Shown here one piece after another: positions 16,562-23,324 of a stretch of DNA of 28,078 bases. How positions within the stretch are numbered: the first letter of the stretch is position 1; each line of letters opens with the position of its first letter. A model generated the notes under the pieces. The model was not told where the DNA came from. It did not search any database and was given only the letters and a program-made list of their open reading frames with translations. This DNA is from a virus. The stretch spans positions 1 through 28,078 of IMG/VR virus record IMGVR_UViG_3300025276_000165; one strand, written 5' to 3'. The translations under genes and the position numbers were made by a program.

Positions 16562-16765
16562 TTAGCTTCCTAGTTCGGGAGGTGTGTCAGGGAATGCTGA
16601 AGTGGACGGCCATGTTCTTAGATCAACACGGTACGTTAAAAGATCCGCACGCTGTGGATGATCAGGTATTGCAACCAATATGTCAGTGCGCGTTAATTCT
16701 GAATTACGCCACGCATATGCAGATAGCTCAGGACATACATAAGGCTCGTATTTAAAAGTACTCAT
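16562..16765 (-). CDS. Tail fibre assembly chaperone-like protein, copy A (67 aa)
   Basis: A 67-aa protein with W-R-N-S/D-E-L-x-R-T-D in the middle (residues ~19-28) and TYRVDLRTWPSTSAFPDTPPELG at the end. This resembles the C-terminal part of small phage tail assembly chaperones (PF16778 type: RNxLLxxTDW...YRQxLRDxP...P). It is clearly paralogous to the gene at 18011-18214: WRN-x-EL-x-RTD, the middle TYR and the WPST-x-x-FPDT-x-PE-x-G ending are shared. Both copies come right after a propeller-type adhesin gene, so each probably helps fold or attach its adhesin. It starts at a TAATG overlap with the adhesin stop. Confidence 0.75.
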   Translation of the reverse strand: MSTFKYEPYVCPELSAYAWRNSELTRTDILVAIPDHPQRADLLTYRVDLRTWPSTSAFPDTPPELGS

Positions 16766-17691
16766 TATAAAATCCTCACATAGCGAGTGCCGTTTAGAAG
16801 CGTGCCGTCTTTGGTGGGCATACCTACAGAATTTACTTTATTATACTCAAAGACTTTGTTGTCACGACCGTTCGTGGAGTACAGTTTTGTCCCTTTGAAC
16901 GCTACCCCTCCATAATCAATGCTGGCGCTTGACAAAGCATTTACATTAAATGTAACACCCGTGTATGTTCCTGAAGTTGTGTACTGAAACACTACTCCAG
17001 TTCGTGTGGTTGCGTACAAGTGTGTGCCGTCAGTCGTTAAATCTTGTATTTGTCCACCCGTATTAGAGTGCGTGCTGAAAGGTGTACCTGCGGTTCCTCC
17101 GCTGGAAGTAAGCGTAAACGGTACAACATTATCTGAATTAGCGTTAGAACCTCCACCGTTGTAGGACTGAACATACACATACACAATTGTGCCTATGACA
17201 GCCACACCAGTACAGCCGCCAACTGATCCAATTGACCAGCCACTGTCTATAGCTCCTGATGCGTTATACCGTTTAATAGTACCAGCATTTGACCCCGCGA
17301 TATAAAAATGCGAGCCGTTCCAAAAAATCCCATTGTTTTCAGAATCCCCAGAAGTTGTGAAGCTGACACTTTGATACGCTCCACTAGCGTTGTATTTAAA
17401 GACGCTGCCATTAGTGTTTCGGTCGCACAGCCAGAAGAAAGTACCATCAAAAGTTATTCCTGACGATATAGTTATTTGCGAAGCCACAGACCAATTGGTA
17501 CTGGTGTAAGCTGCGCCTGTAAGCTTGGCTGTTGCGTTAGGATAAGCTGATGTATTTGTGTCAAGAACTCCAGACTTTAGCCACTTCTCGCCTGACTCTG
17601 TAGTAATCAGGTTAACATCTGAGTATACGGCTTTCTGATCATTTATTTCTGAGCCACCACCACTACTTATAAAATCTGTAAAGTTACTCAT
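16765..17691 (-). CDS. Beta-propeller-like tail adhesin, copy A (308 aa)
   Basis: Shares its plan with the adhesin at 18211-19092: a Gly-rich start (SSGGGSE), then DVNLITTESGEKWLKSGV...SAYPNATA (compare SYENLIT-x3-G-x-VYLKGGV...STYPDATA), then blade-like repeats containing ITFDGTFFWLCD, VFKYNASGAYQSVSF, IFWNGSHFYIAG and YNASGAI, and a Y-x-RI ending. The repeats are less regular than in copy B, as if older. Such repeats usually fold into a propeller of antiparallel sheets; with no signal peptide and inside a tail operon, it is likely a receptor-binding tail protein. The ATG at 17691 (ATGA overlap) is preferred to the ATG at 17703, which would add four residues. Confidence 0.7.
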   Translation of the reverse strand: MSNFTDFISSGGGSEINDQKAVYSDVNLITTESGEKWLKSGVLDTNTSAYPNATAKLTGAAYTSTNWSVASQITISSGITFDGTFFWLCDRNTNGSVFKYNASGAYQSVSFTTSGDSENNGIFWNGSHFYIAGSNAGTIKRYNASGAIDSGWSIGSVGGCTGVAVIGTIVYVYVQSYNGGGSNANSDNVVPFTLTSSGGTAGTPFSTHSNTGGQIQDLTTDGTHLYATTRTGVVFQYTTSGTYTGVTFNVNALSSASIDYGGVAFKGTKLYSTNGRDNKVFEYNKVNSVGMPTKDGTLLNGTRYVRIL

Positions 17692-18011
17692 GCCATTACC
17701 CATCCGCGTGTAGCGTCTGCAAATATAAATTGAATTGAAAGATACTCTTTGTCCAGTGTCATATCAGTGCCGCTAGACATAATGTTACTGCCGTTGCGAC
17801 CTACAATTGTGTTGACAAAGTTACCTACGGTTATCAGCACTCGCTGACCAGCCGAAGGTGAAGCAGGTAGCGTTATGGTCTTTCCTGCTGCACTCACGTA
17901 GACATGAGTATTCACTGTGGCTGTCAATGATGAGGCTGTAGCTACTGTAGTAATACCTACAGCTATGGGGTCAGAAGAAATGACACCAGCCTTTACTTTT
18001 GTTAATGCCAT
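17688..18011 (-). CDS. Stand-alone fibre tip domain (107 aa)
   Basis: A 107-aa protein starting MALTKVKAGVI at a TAATG overlap with chaperone copy B. An upstream start at 18059 would lie inside that gene and is not needed. Residues ~35-107 match the C-terminal ~85 residues of the large fibre at 19093-20559: both have TITLPASP-x-AG, then VGRNGS-x-I, then F-x-DAT-x-GW near the end. In the fibre this is the distal domain; here it stands alone without any shaft. It could be a subunit that caps or swaps with the fibre tip, a helper, or a remnant. It ends with an ATGA overlap into adhesin copy A. Confidence 0.75.
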   Translation of the reverse strand: MALTKVKAGVISSDPIAVGITTVATASSLTATVNTHVYVSAAGKTITLPASPSAGQRVLITVGNFVNTIVGRNGSNIMSSGTDMTLDKEYLSIQFIFADATRGWVMA

Positions 18012-18214
18012 TAGCCCACCTCTGGTCTTGTATCTGGGAAGGAATCCGTAGACGGCCATTCACGCAATGCTGCACGATAAGTAATAATAGCGGCTGCATT
18101 CGGATAGTCAGATACTGTAGCGGCTATGTCTGTCCGAGCGAGTTCATCATTGCGCCAGAAGATTGCTGCTGAAGTTGGCGATATATGGTCTGCTTGTATA
18201 ACTAAAGACATCAT
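18011..18214 (-). CDS. Tail fibre assembly chaperone-like protein, copy B (67 aa)
   Basis: Paralogue of the 16562-16765 gene: WRNDELARTDIAATVSDYPN (~21-40) and TYRAALREWPSTDSFPDTRP (~46-65) align without gaps with the other copy, with about half of the last 48 residues identical. It resembles PF16778-type tail assembly chaperones. It begins with two adjacent ATG codons (18214, 18211); the first makes an ATGA overlap with the stop of adhesin copy B, which supports coupled translation with the protein it may serve. It is followed by the detached fibre tip domain. Confidence 0.75.
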   Translation of the reverse strand: MMSLVIQADHISPTSAAIFWRNDELARTDIAATVSDYPNAAAIITYRAALREWPSTDSFPDTRPEVG

Positions 18215-19092
18215 TTAATCCTCGTGTAGTTGTTTTTGCCTTGAGCCATATGATCTGTATTCGTTATATTAGCCACGCCAATTTGTTTTTGGTATTTGTA
18301 TACCTTTTGAGTAGAGTTACCTGCAACATAAAAAGCAGGGCTAACCCACACAATTCCTTCTGGATTTGCGTCTTGAGAAGCTACAGAAAAACTCTCATTC
18401 TGATACACGCCAGAAGTATTATATTTATGAGCTTTATCAGAATTAATCCCGATCACCCAAAGATACGTCCCGTCAAAGGTAATCCCTTTTGGATCAGTTT
18501 CTTGAGCAGCAACAGAAAAACTTACATTCTGATAAACGCCAGAAGCGTTATATTTGTAAACCTTGTCAGTCGCTCTTCCTACAACCCAGAAGTACGTACC
18601 ATCCCACGTAATTCCTTCAGGAGTATTGTCTTGAGAAGCAACACTAAAAGCTACGTTTTGATATACGCCTGAAGCGTTATATTTACCCACATCTCTGCCA
18701 GCTTGGCCTACTATCCAGAAGAATGTGCCGTCCCACGTTATGCCTGTGGGAGTGATATCTTGATTTCCCACGACAAAAGATACATTCTGATAAACGCCTG
18801 ACGCATTATATTTGAATACTGAATTCGTAGTACCTCTATCGACCACCCATAAAAAGCTACCATCCCAAGTAATATCAGCAGGCTGATTTACCTGCGCCGA
18901 AGCATCAAACGATGTGCCAGTGTACGCCATTAAGGCTGTGGCATCTGGGTAAGTAGATAGGTCTGTGGATGTAACACCGCCCTTCAAGTACACACGGCCA
19001 TCAGCCAAAGTGATTAGGTTTTCATATGAGTGTATATCTATTGTCTCATTTACTTGTGAGGCACTGCCGCCCCCGCCTAGTGTAATAGCCAT
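18211..19092 (-). CDS. Beta-propeller-like tail adhesin, copy B (293 aa)
   Basis: The N-terminus MAITLGGGGSASQVNETIDI leads into SYENLITLADGRVYLKGGV and STYPDATALM, a module also present in copy A. From ~74 to ~268 it is five repeats of the form ITWDGTYFWVVG...KVYKYNASGVYQNVSFSVASQD, with the KY residues at 94/95, 137/138, 180/181, 223/224 and 266/267, an exact 43-residue period. This looks like a propeller of WDG-type blades. It ends NNYTRIK. It starts after AAGGAG with proper spacing, two bases before the stop of the 488-aa fibre ends upstream. Probably a tail receptor-binding protein; the repeats may allow fast change by recombination. The fold is inferred. Confidence 0.72.
   Translation of the reverse strand: MAITLGGGGSASQVNETIDIHSYENLITLADGRVYLKGGVTSTDLSTYPDATALMAYTGTSFDASAQVNQPADITWDGSFLWVVDRGTTNSVFKYNASGVYQNVSFVVGNQDITPTGITWDGTFFWIVGQAGRDVGKYNASGVYQNVAFSVASQDNTPEGITWDGTYFWVVGRATDKVYKYNASGVYQNVSFSVAAQETDPKGITFDGTYLWVIGINSDKAHKYNTSGVYQNESFSVASQDANPEGIVWVSPAFYVAGNSTQKVYKYQKQIGVANITNTDHMAQGKNNYTRIK
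18292..18873 (-). repeat. 129-bp in-frame tandem repeats in adhesin copy B
   Basis: Four to five copies of a 129-bp unit (43 codons) coding for the propeller-like blades. On the + strand the recurring piece is the block around ATTCTGATA(A/C)ACGCC, found near 18391, 18522, 18653 and 18789. The copies differ at scattered bases, more than a very recent duplication would show, but the length is strictly kept. Confidence 0.85.
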
Positions 19093-20559
19093 TTATAGCT
19101 CCTTCCAGCCAATCGTTGCGTCAACAAATACCAAGGTCGCACCAGCGTCTGCCGCCAAGGTTCCGTCTTGTGTTTGCGAATTAATCTTTGAGCCATTGCG
19201 ACCCACGGTTACTGTGCCTGTGCCAGCGTTCTTGATGAACACCACGTTGCCTGCTGCTGGGCTTGCAGGCAGGGTAATTGTCACTGTGCTGCTTGAGTTG
19301 ACTATTAGCTGATCGCGAGTAACTGCGGTGTACGCAGATGTCTTGATAGCAAAGTCATTGAATGCTCCACCAACGCCTGCGCCTAGCTTGGCAGACGTGA
19401 TTGCTCCGTCAGCTATCTTTGCTGTTGTGACAGCGTTGTTAACGATCTTAGCCGTTGACACTGTGTTGTCGCTGGGTGTGCCTACGTTAGTGACTGCAAT
19501 TGCAGCGACCATAATCTCAATAGCTGATCCGTTTGCAGGGGCTTCTGAGAAAGTAACTACTGCGGGTGTTGCATTGGATACAGCATAAGTGGACTTGTTC
19601 TGGTACACACCATCTACATAAACTAGCGTGTTGTTTTCAATAGCCGCCCCTGATAGCGAAAAGGTTACGTCACTGCCGTCACCAGTGAAGCTGTTGAGCA
19701 GAAGGTCAGCAGCACCACCACCTATCTCACCCCATGCTGTAGAGTATCCTTCAAACTTCCCAAGCGTAGAGTTGTACCTGAACTGACCAGCTACGCCTGA
19801 TGGACGTTGAGCTGTAGTACCTGCTGACATCTTGACAGCGGTAGTTCCTGTAACTGTAACTGAGGTAAAGCTAGGGTTAGCACCTATAGACGCTGCACTG
19901 TTAGCAGCAGCAGTAGCTGAATTAGCAGAGGCCGTAGCAGAGTTAGCGCCAGCAGTAGCTGAGTTAGCGGAAGCAGTCGCAGAATTGGATGCATTAGTAG
20001 CACTTGTGGCTACAGCAGATACAGAATTAGCAGCACTTGTTGCTGAATTACCAGCATTATTTGCTTGTGTTGTAGCTAGTGCTACCTGAGCAGTGGCGAG
20101 TACTACTTTACTAGCAGCAGTAGTGGCGCTGGTAGATGCGTTAGACGCGCTTGTAGAGGCGTTTGAGGCTTTAGTAGTAGCTGTGCTTGCGCTTGCAGCA
20201 GAAGCAGTAGCGGAGTTACCTGAGTTGGTAGCTGAAGTAGATGCCCCACTAGCTGAGTTACCAGAAGCAGTAGCGGAATTAGATGCGGTTGTTGCGGATG
20301 TAGATGCGCCTGACGCACTAGTAGCTGCGGCATTCGCGGATGCTTGGGCTGCTGAAGCATACCCTGCAACACCTGTTGCACTAGTGGCTGCATTATTAGC
20401 ACTTGATAATGCACTGGTTGCGCTAGTTGCTGCGTTACTTGCACTTGTTGCTGCTTGACTTGCTTTGTCCGTTGCTATTACAGCTTGTGCGGTTACTGCG
20501 GTTAACGTGGCATCTGTGTTGGAATCACCAGCACCACCGTCCCCTCTAAAAATTGCCAT
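19093..20559 (-). CDS. Tail fibre with Ala/Ser/Thr heptad shaft (488 aa)
   Basis: The N-terminus MAIFRGDGGAGDSNTDATLT is a widespread marine-podovirus fibre anchor. Residues ~31-224 are almost only Ala, Ser, Thr and Asn in heptad-like units (NSATASA, NSATAGA, NSATASA, NSATAAA), likely a long trimeric helical shaft. Residues ~230-280 (FTSVTVTGTTAVKM, GQFRYNSTLGKFEGY) resemble a fibre shaft-to-tip connector. Residues ~285-355 form a beta domain (FTGDGSDVTFSLSG...LVYVDGVYQNKSTY), ~360-395 a repeat of VSTAKIVNNAVTTAKI, and ~400-488 a tip domain also found alone at 17688-18011. A good AGGAG precedes the ATG. It is the first gene after the capsid terminator and probably the main tail fibre. Confidence 0.85.
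   Translation of the reverse strand: MAIFRGDGGAGDSNTDATLTAVTAQAVIATDKASQAATSASNAATSATSALSSANNAATSATGVAGYASAAQASANAAATSASGASTSATTASNSATASGNSASGASTSATNSGNSATASAASASTATTKASNASTSASNASTSATTAASKVVLATAQVALATTQANNAGNSATSAANSVSAVATSATNASNSATASANSATAGANSATASANSATAAANSAASIGANPSFTSVTVTGTTAVKMSAGTTAQRPSGVAGQFRYNSTLGKFEGYSTAWGEIGGGAADLLLNSFTGDGSDVTFSLSGAAIENNTLVYVDGVYQNKSTYAVSNATPAVVTFSEAPANGSAIEIMVAAIAVTNVGTPSDNTVSTAKIVNNAVTTAKIADGAITSAKLGAGVGGAFNDFAIKTSAYTAVTRDQLIVNSSSTVTITLPASPAAGNVVFIKNAGTGTVTVGRNGSKINSQTQDGTLAADAGATLVFVDATIGWKEL
19888..20469 (-). repeat. Low-complexity 21-bp-periodic repeat coding for the fibre shaft
   Basis: About 580 bp made largely of GCN, ACN, TCN and AAY codons with an underlying 21-bp period (seven residues). 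It also creates long stop-free frames on the opposite strand, which are not genes. Confidence 0.85.
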
Positions 20560-20580
20560 GAATAGCTCCTAAGAAAACAA

Positions 20581-20615
20581 GAAATAAGAAAGGAGGGTTC
20601 CGTTAAGAACCCCCC
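20581..20615 (-). terminator. Intrinsic terminator after the major capsid gene
   Basis: On the - strand GGGGGGTTC / GAACCCTCC (20592-20600 with 20607-20615) forms a 9-bp stem with one G-U pair and a 6-base loop, followed by TTTCTTATTTC. It lies 13 bases after the capsid stop and before the fibre gene. The imperfect T-run suggests partial termination, which would give more capsid than fibre mRNA. Confidence 0.82.
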
Positions 20616-20627
20616 AGTTACTACAGT

Positions 20628-21569
20628 TTACTTAACAGCTAGGTTAAAGCCAGCTTCAGGACGCATAACCTGACAACCGTACAGAGTATCAGCAGTATAC
20701 AGAGTGCCTAAGAACTCCTGCTTGTACTGAGTCTGTGAACGTACAGCTTGCTGCTCTGCAAGAACACTGGTGTCCTTGTGGATTAGCTGGGCAGCACGTA
20801 CCTTAATAGCGTCAGTTGGGTCCATGATGGGGCAGTTAGTAGATACAAATACATCTACACCATACAAGTTACCAATCTTACCTGTTTCAACAGACTTGCC
20901 GTTAACAAAGTCAGTAGAGGTATAACGATCAATGCCCATGATCTGATTACGCAGAGTAGGTGGTACAATGAAGCTACGACCGTCCATAGGTACGTCTGCA
21001 TCGTCCATCTTCTGAATCAAGTCACGGAATACCCTGTCAGAGAAAGCACCAATGTCAGCCTGACCGTCAATGTCAAAAGCTTCCAAAGCACCAGAAGTAG
21101 TGTTGATCTGGAAAGAGCCAGTGTTGACCCAGCTAGAACCGTTACCGTTACCGAACTTCTTACCTAGTAAAAACAGATCGTCATCTACCTGCTTTGCCAA
21201 GCCGTAGCCTGCATCACCAGTGTAGAACTGACGTAGTGAGGACAATGCCTGCACTTCAGTAATGTCTTCAATCAAACGTGAGAATTCAAAGTGCTTGTCA
21301 ATGTTAATCAAGACTTCAGATTCTACGTTGTTTTGAATAGTTACAGCAGTGTTAGCTGCCTTAGCTGTAGCTGAACCACGGATAGGCTTAGGGACGTGAA
21401 TAACATCGCCCTTCTTGCCTGTCATGCTCATCTTCTTTACTAGGTTAGCAAGAACCAAGTTAGTCTGGTAAGCAGCGATTACCTCGTCACTCCAGATTTC
21501 TGGGATAAATTTAGCGGCTGAAGTATTGTCTACTGCTCCGCCCATGTTGGGATATACTGATGTAGTCAT
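20628..21569 (-). CDS. Major capsid protein
   Basis: A 313-aa protein with the plan of HK97-fold capsid proteins in marine podoviruses: N-terminal FIPEIWSDEVIAAYQTNLVL (~21-40), GKKGDVIHVPKPI, the strand-rich LINIDKHFEFSRLIEDITEVQ (~90-110), AKQVDDDLFLLG (~126-137), a conserved middle FRDLIQKMDDADVPMDGRSFIVPP (~186-209) and a C-terminal TLYGCQVMRPEAGF. It directly follows a scaffold gene and precedes a terminator, as usual for the most abundant virion protein. A strong ribosome site AAAGGAA lies 8 bases before the ATG. No delta-domain is obvious, in agreement with the separate scaffold. Confidence 0.88.
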   Translation of the reverse strand: MTTSVYPNMGGAVDNTSAAKFIPEIWSDEVIAAYQTNLVLANLVKKMSMTGKKGDVIHVPKPIRGSATAKAANTAVTIQNNVESEVLINIDKHFEFSRLIEDITEVQALSSLRQFYTGDAGYGLAKQVDDDLFLLGKKFGNGNGSSWVNTGSFQINTTSGALEAFDIDGQADIGAFSDRVFRDLIQKMDDADVPMDGRSFIVPPTLRNQIMGIDRYTSTDFVNGKSVETGKIGNLYGVDVFVSTNCPIMDPTDAIKVRAAQLIHKDTSVLAEQQAVRSQTQYKQEFLGTLYTADTLYGCQVMRPEAGFNLAVK

Positions 21570-21594
21570 AACAAATTTCCTTTAAGAGAATAGT

Positions 21595-22368
21595 TTAACG
21601 GACTCTCCCTGTAGCATACGCTTGAGTAATCTCGTCACTCAAGGACAAATACCTTTCAGGATCATCCTTCATAAGTTTAATAATGTCTGATCGTCTATAG
21701 ACTTTACGTGAGCTGGCTTCACCGCTGCCAGTAGCTCCTCCAGTGGAGGCATTCTTAACAGCTTTCTTACGCTCCGTTTTCTCTGTTGCTACCGTTTGAC
21801 TGATAGCGCCCTGTCGTTCCTTCCAGTTGGTAAACAGTTCATCTGCTGCCTCATGGTCGTAACCTTGATCCGCTTGAACAAATAGCTGTGTCCGAATCTT
21901 TGAACCTTTAATCCATTCTGCAAACTTAGGGTCTGTAACTATATCCTGCATATCAGGATGTCTAGTAGCTAACTGACTCAAAGCTGTAGTTTGTTTGTAC
22001 TGCTGAGTTTGTGCTTCAGCGGCTTTGATTGAAGGGTGATTCTTAATAGCCTTTGCTACTGCTTTATCTGGGTCAGAGAAAAAGTCTATTTCTTCTTCAG
22101 GTTCTTGTGTTGGGGTGTCGAGTTGTGTCTGTATGTAGCTATCAACTACTGAACGAAGTTCTCCAACTTCACTGCTCTGACGACCCAATAGCTTCTCAGC
22201 TTCTTGGTGCATCCTTACTATATCAGCAGTGGACTTTCCTTTGTATTTGTCAGGGATGTCATCTTCAGGGCTTGTCTGTTCTACAACAGGTTCCTCTGTT
22301 ATTAGACCTACTTCTTCATGTTCGTTAATTTCTTCTTCTTTAAGACGCTCGTCATGTAGTGTTGCCAT
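21595..22368 (-). CDS. Capsid scaffolding protein
   Basis: A 257-aa, acidic, mostly helical protein just upstream of the capsid gene. The first ~55 residues are very acidic and disordered (KEEEINEHEEVGLITEEPV), then comes helix with DKYKGKSTADIVRMHQEAEKLLGRQ (~41-65), a feature common in phage scaffolds. The middle includes DFFSDPDKAVAKAIKNHP (~95-112) and HPDMQDIVTDPKFAEWI. A basic C-terminal region (~195-235, RKKAVKNAS...SSRKVYRRSDIIKLM) would be the capsid-binding part. The size is close to T7 gp9 (~300 aa). Scaffolds line the procapsid and leave before DNA fills it. Confidence 0.85.
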   Translation of the reverse strand: MATLHDERLKEEEINEHEEVGLITEEPVVEQTSPEDDIPDKYKGKSTADIVRMHQEAEKLLGRQSSEVGELRSVVDSYIQTQLDTPTQEPEEEIDFFSDPDKAVAKAIKNHPSIKAAEAQTQQYKQTTALSQLATRHPDMQDIVTDPKFAEWIKGSKIRTQLFVQADQGYDHEAADELFTNWKERQGAISQTVATEKTERKKAVKNASTGGATGSGEASSRKVYRRSDIIKLMKDDPERYLSLSDEITQAYATGRVR

Positions 22369-22422
22369 TATATAAACTCCGTGAGTATTCTCATTGTGGA
22401 GATGTGTTATGTAAGGATTCGG

Positions 22423-22653
22423 TTAGGAGTTAGCCTTACGCTCTAGTGCTAACTTCTGCGCTCTGTTCTTCTCCCACTTACGGGTGGCTGCTGGTGAGTC
22501 ACCGTAGATAGGACACAACTTGATGCGCGGAGGTGTTAGTACTTTCTTAGACAGTTTACCACATACTGAACATGGTATGTCTAATGTGTCGGTAGATACG
22601 AAGCGTTCAGTCATATGATCGTCTTCGCACTTAAAATCAAACAGTAAAGCCAC
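22423..22653 (-). CDS. FmdB-type zinc-ribbon protein (76 aa)
   Basis: MALLFDFKC starts a small ribbon resembling the FmdB/CxxC_SSSS regulatory ribbon: a first half with C9 and H13 (FKCEDDHMTERFV), then IPCSVCGKLSKKVL with the C-x2-C pair at 28/31. A Cys at 47 follows in IKLCPIYGD. The C-terminal 20 residues are charged helix (WEKNRAQKLALERKA). The first knuckle is C-x3-H rather than C-x2-C. Such ribbons precede structural genes in many marine phages, with unknown role. It overlaps the upstream 80-aa gene by one base (TAATG). Confidence 0.75.
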   Translation of the reverse strand: MALLFDFKCEDDHMTERFVSTDTLDIPCSVCGKLSKKVLTPPRIKLCPIYGDSPAATRKWEKNRAQKLALERKANS

Positions 22654-22895
22654 TAGTCGTCACTCTCTAGCTGCTGCTTCTCAGCGTTGTCTATTTGATT
22701 CTCTAGGTTCAGGATGTTAGACATGACAAGCAGTTGACCCTTGCGGGTGTACAAGTCCTCTATATCCTTACTAAATTCTATAGAGTTTACCAATTCAGCG
22801 TTAGCTTTAACGTCTTCAATAAAGGTTTTCCAACCTTCAGTTCTAAACATCTGACGCAGATTACGGTAATACAACTCTAGTTCTGGTTCAATCAT
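22653..22895 (-). CDS. Hypothetical helical protein (80 aa)
   Basis: First gene downstream of the promoter at 22942-22970, with a leader of about 40 bases containing AGGGAG before the ATG. The protein is acidic and helical: MIEPELELYYRNLRQMF, then GWKTFIEDVKANAELVNSI, then YTRKGQLLVMSNILNLENQI and a charged tail. The pattern LYTRKGQL-x-x-L near the middle is shared by small proteins between portal and scaffold in other podoviruses, as far as I recall. I do not know its function. The late context suggests a head assembly factor. Confidence 0.7.
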   Translation of the reverse strand: MIEPELELYYRNLRQMFRTEGWKTFIEDVKANAELVNSIEFSKDIEDLYTRKGQLLVMSNILNLENQIDNAEKQQLESDD

Positions 22896-22941
22896 ACTGT
22901 TTCTCCCTAAGGACAGCGGTTAGTAAGTAATGTACCTACCT

Positions 22942-22970
22942 ATTATAACATATTAGCATAAGAAAGTCAA
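22942..22970 (-). promoter_or_regulatory. Sigma70-type promoter P2 (capsid unit), extended -10
   Basis: On the - strand: TTGACT (22965-22970), 17-bp spacer, TATAAT (22942-22947), with TGT directly before the -10 (extended -10). The expected start is near 22935, 40 bases before the 80-aa gene. It lies in the only open gap (22896-22997) between portal and capsid clusters and should drive scaffold and capsid. Confidence 0.9.
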
Positions 22971-22997
22971 GTGTTATTTCTTATTTTTACTTAGCCT

Positions 22998-23174
22998 TTA
23001 GCGACCACCACCGCCTTTCTTTACCTTAGGTGCTGCTCTTTTCTTCTTAGCTGTAGCAGCCTTTAAGTAACCAGCAGGGCTAATGCTTGTGCTTCCTACA
23101 TTTCGCTGAAGTGCCATTTTTTTCTTAGCTGGTCTGCCTACTTTAGTACCGTATGTTCCTTTACCTTGTGGCAT
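22998..23174 (-). CDS. Small very basic protein (58 aa)
   Basis: The product begins MPQGKGTYGTKVGRPAKKKM and ends KKKRAAPKVKKGGGGR. It has 16 Lys/Arg among 58 residues and no Asp or Glu. VGRP-A-KKK resembles an AT-hook (GRP in a basic setting), and the middle (ALQRNVGSTSISPAGYL) is uncharged. The start lies two bases after the stop of the next basic gene. It probably binds DNA or RNA; a virion nucleic-acid-binding protein is one option. Small frames starting MPQGKGTYG are seen in other phages, which supports it. Last gene before promoter P2. Confidence 0.75.
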   Translation of the reverse strand: MPQGKGTYGTKVGRPAKKKMALQRNVGSTSISPAGYLKAATAKKKRAAPKVKKGGGGR

Positions 23175-23176
23175 GT

Positions 23177-23320
23177 TTACTTCCTCTTAGTTGTTTTAGA
23201 TGCTTGTTTAAATGCCTTTGCTGTAGGCGCTCCTTTACTTCCTGCTTTTCTCATTTTTTCTTTTGATCCAGATGCAATACGTTTTCGTTTAGCGTGGATG
23301 TTGTCATAAAGACCAGCCAT
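23177..23320 (-). CDS. Small basic protein, GLYDNIHAKRKRI type (47 aa)
   Basis: The product starts MAGLYDNIHAKRKRIASGSK and ends KAFKQASKTTKRK. It has 15 Lys/Arg and two acidic residues in 47. The pattern GLY-x-NIHAKRKRI-x-x-GS-x-EKMRK-x-GSKGAPT is well conserved in small phage proteins of marine and environmental viruses, function unknown. AGAGG sits 7 bases before the ATG. Probably nucleic-acid-binding and perhaps packed in the head; no data here prove it. Confidence 0.85.
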   Translation of the reverse strand: MAGLYDNIHAKRKRIASGSKEKMRKAGSKGAPTAKAFKQASKTTKRK

Positions 23321-23324
23321 CTTA

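Noticed and set aside
18012-18059. Upstream start for the 107-aa fibre tip gene
   Set aside because: Would add 16 residues read inside the chaperone B gene; the ATG at 18011 is in a TAATG overlap as in its neighbours.
18292-18873. Regular repeats resembling a CRISPR or tandem array
   Set aside because: The 129-bp period is a multiple of three, is in frame and codes for protein blades; there are no short identical repeats with unique spacers.
20093-20458. Ala/Val-rich + strand frame of 121 codons
   Set aside because: A by-product of the GCN-rich fibre shaft repeats, which lack stops on both strands.
22896-22997. Terminator after the 58-aa basic gene
   Set aside because: No GC-rich stem with T-run found; the gap holds promoter P2 only.
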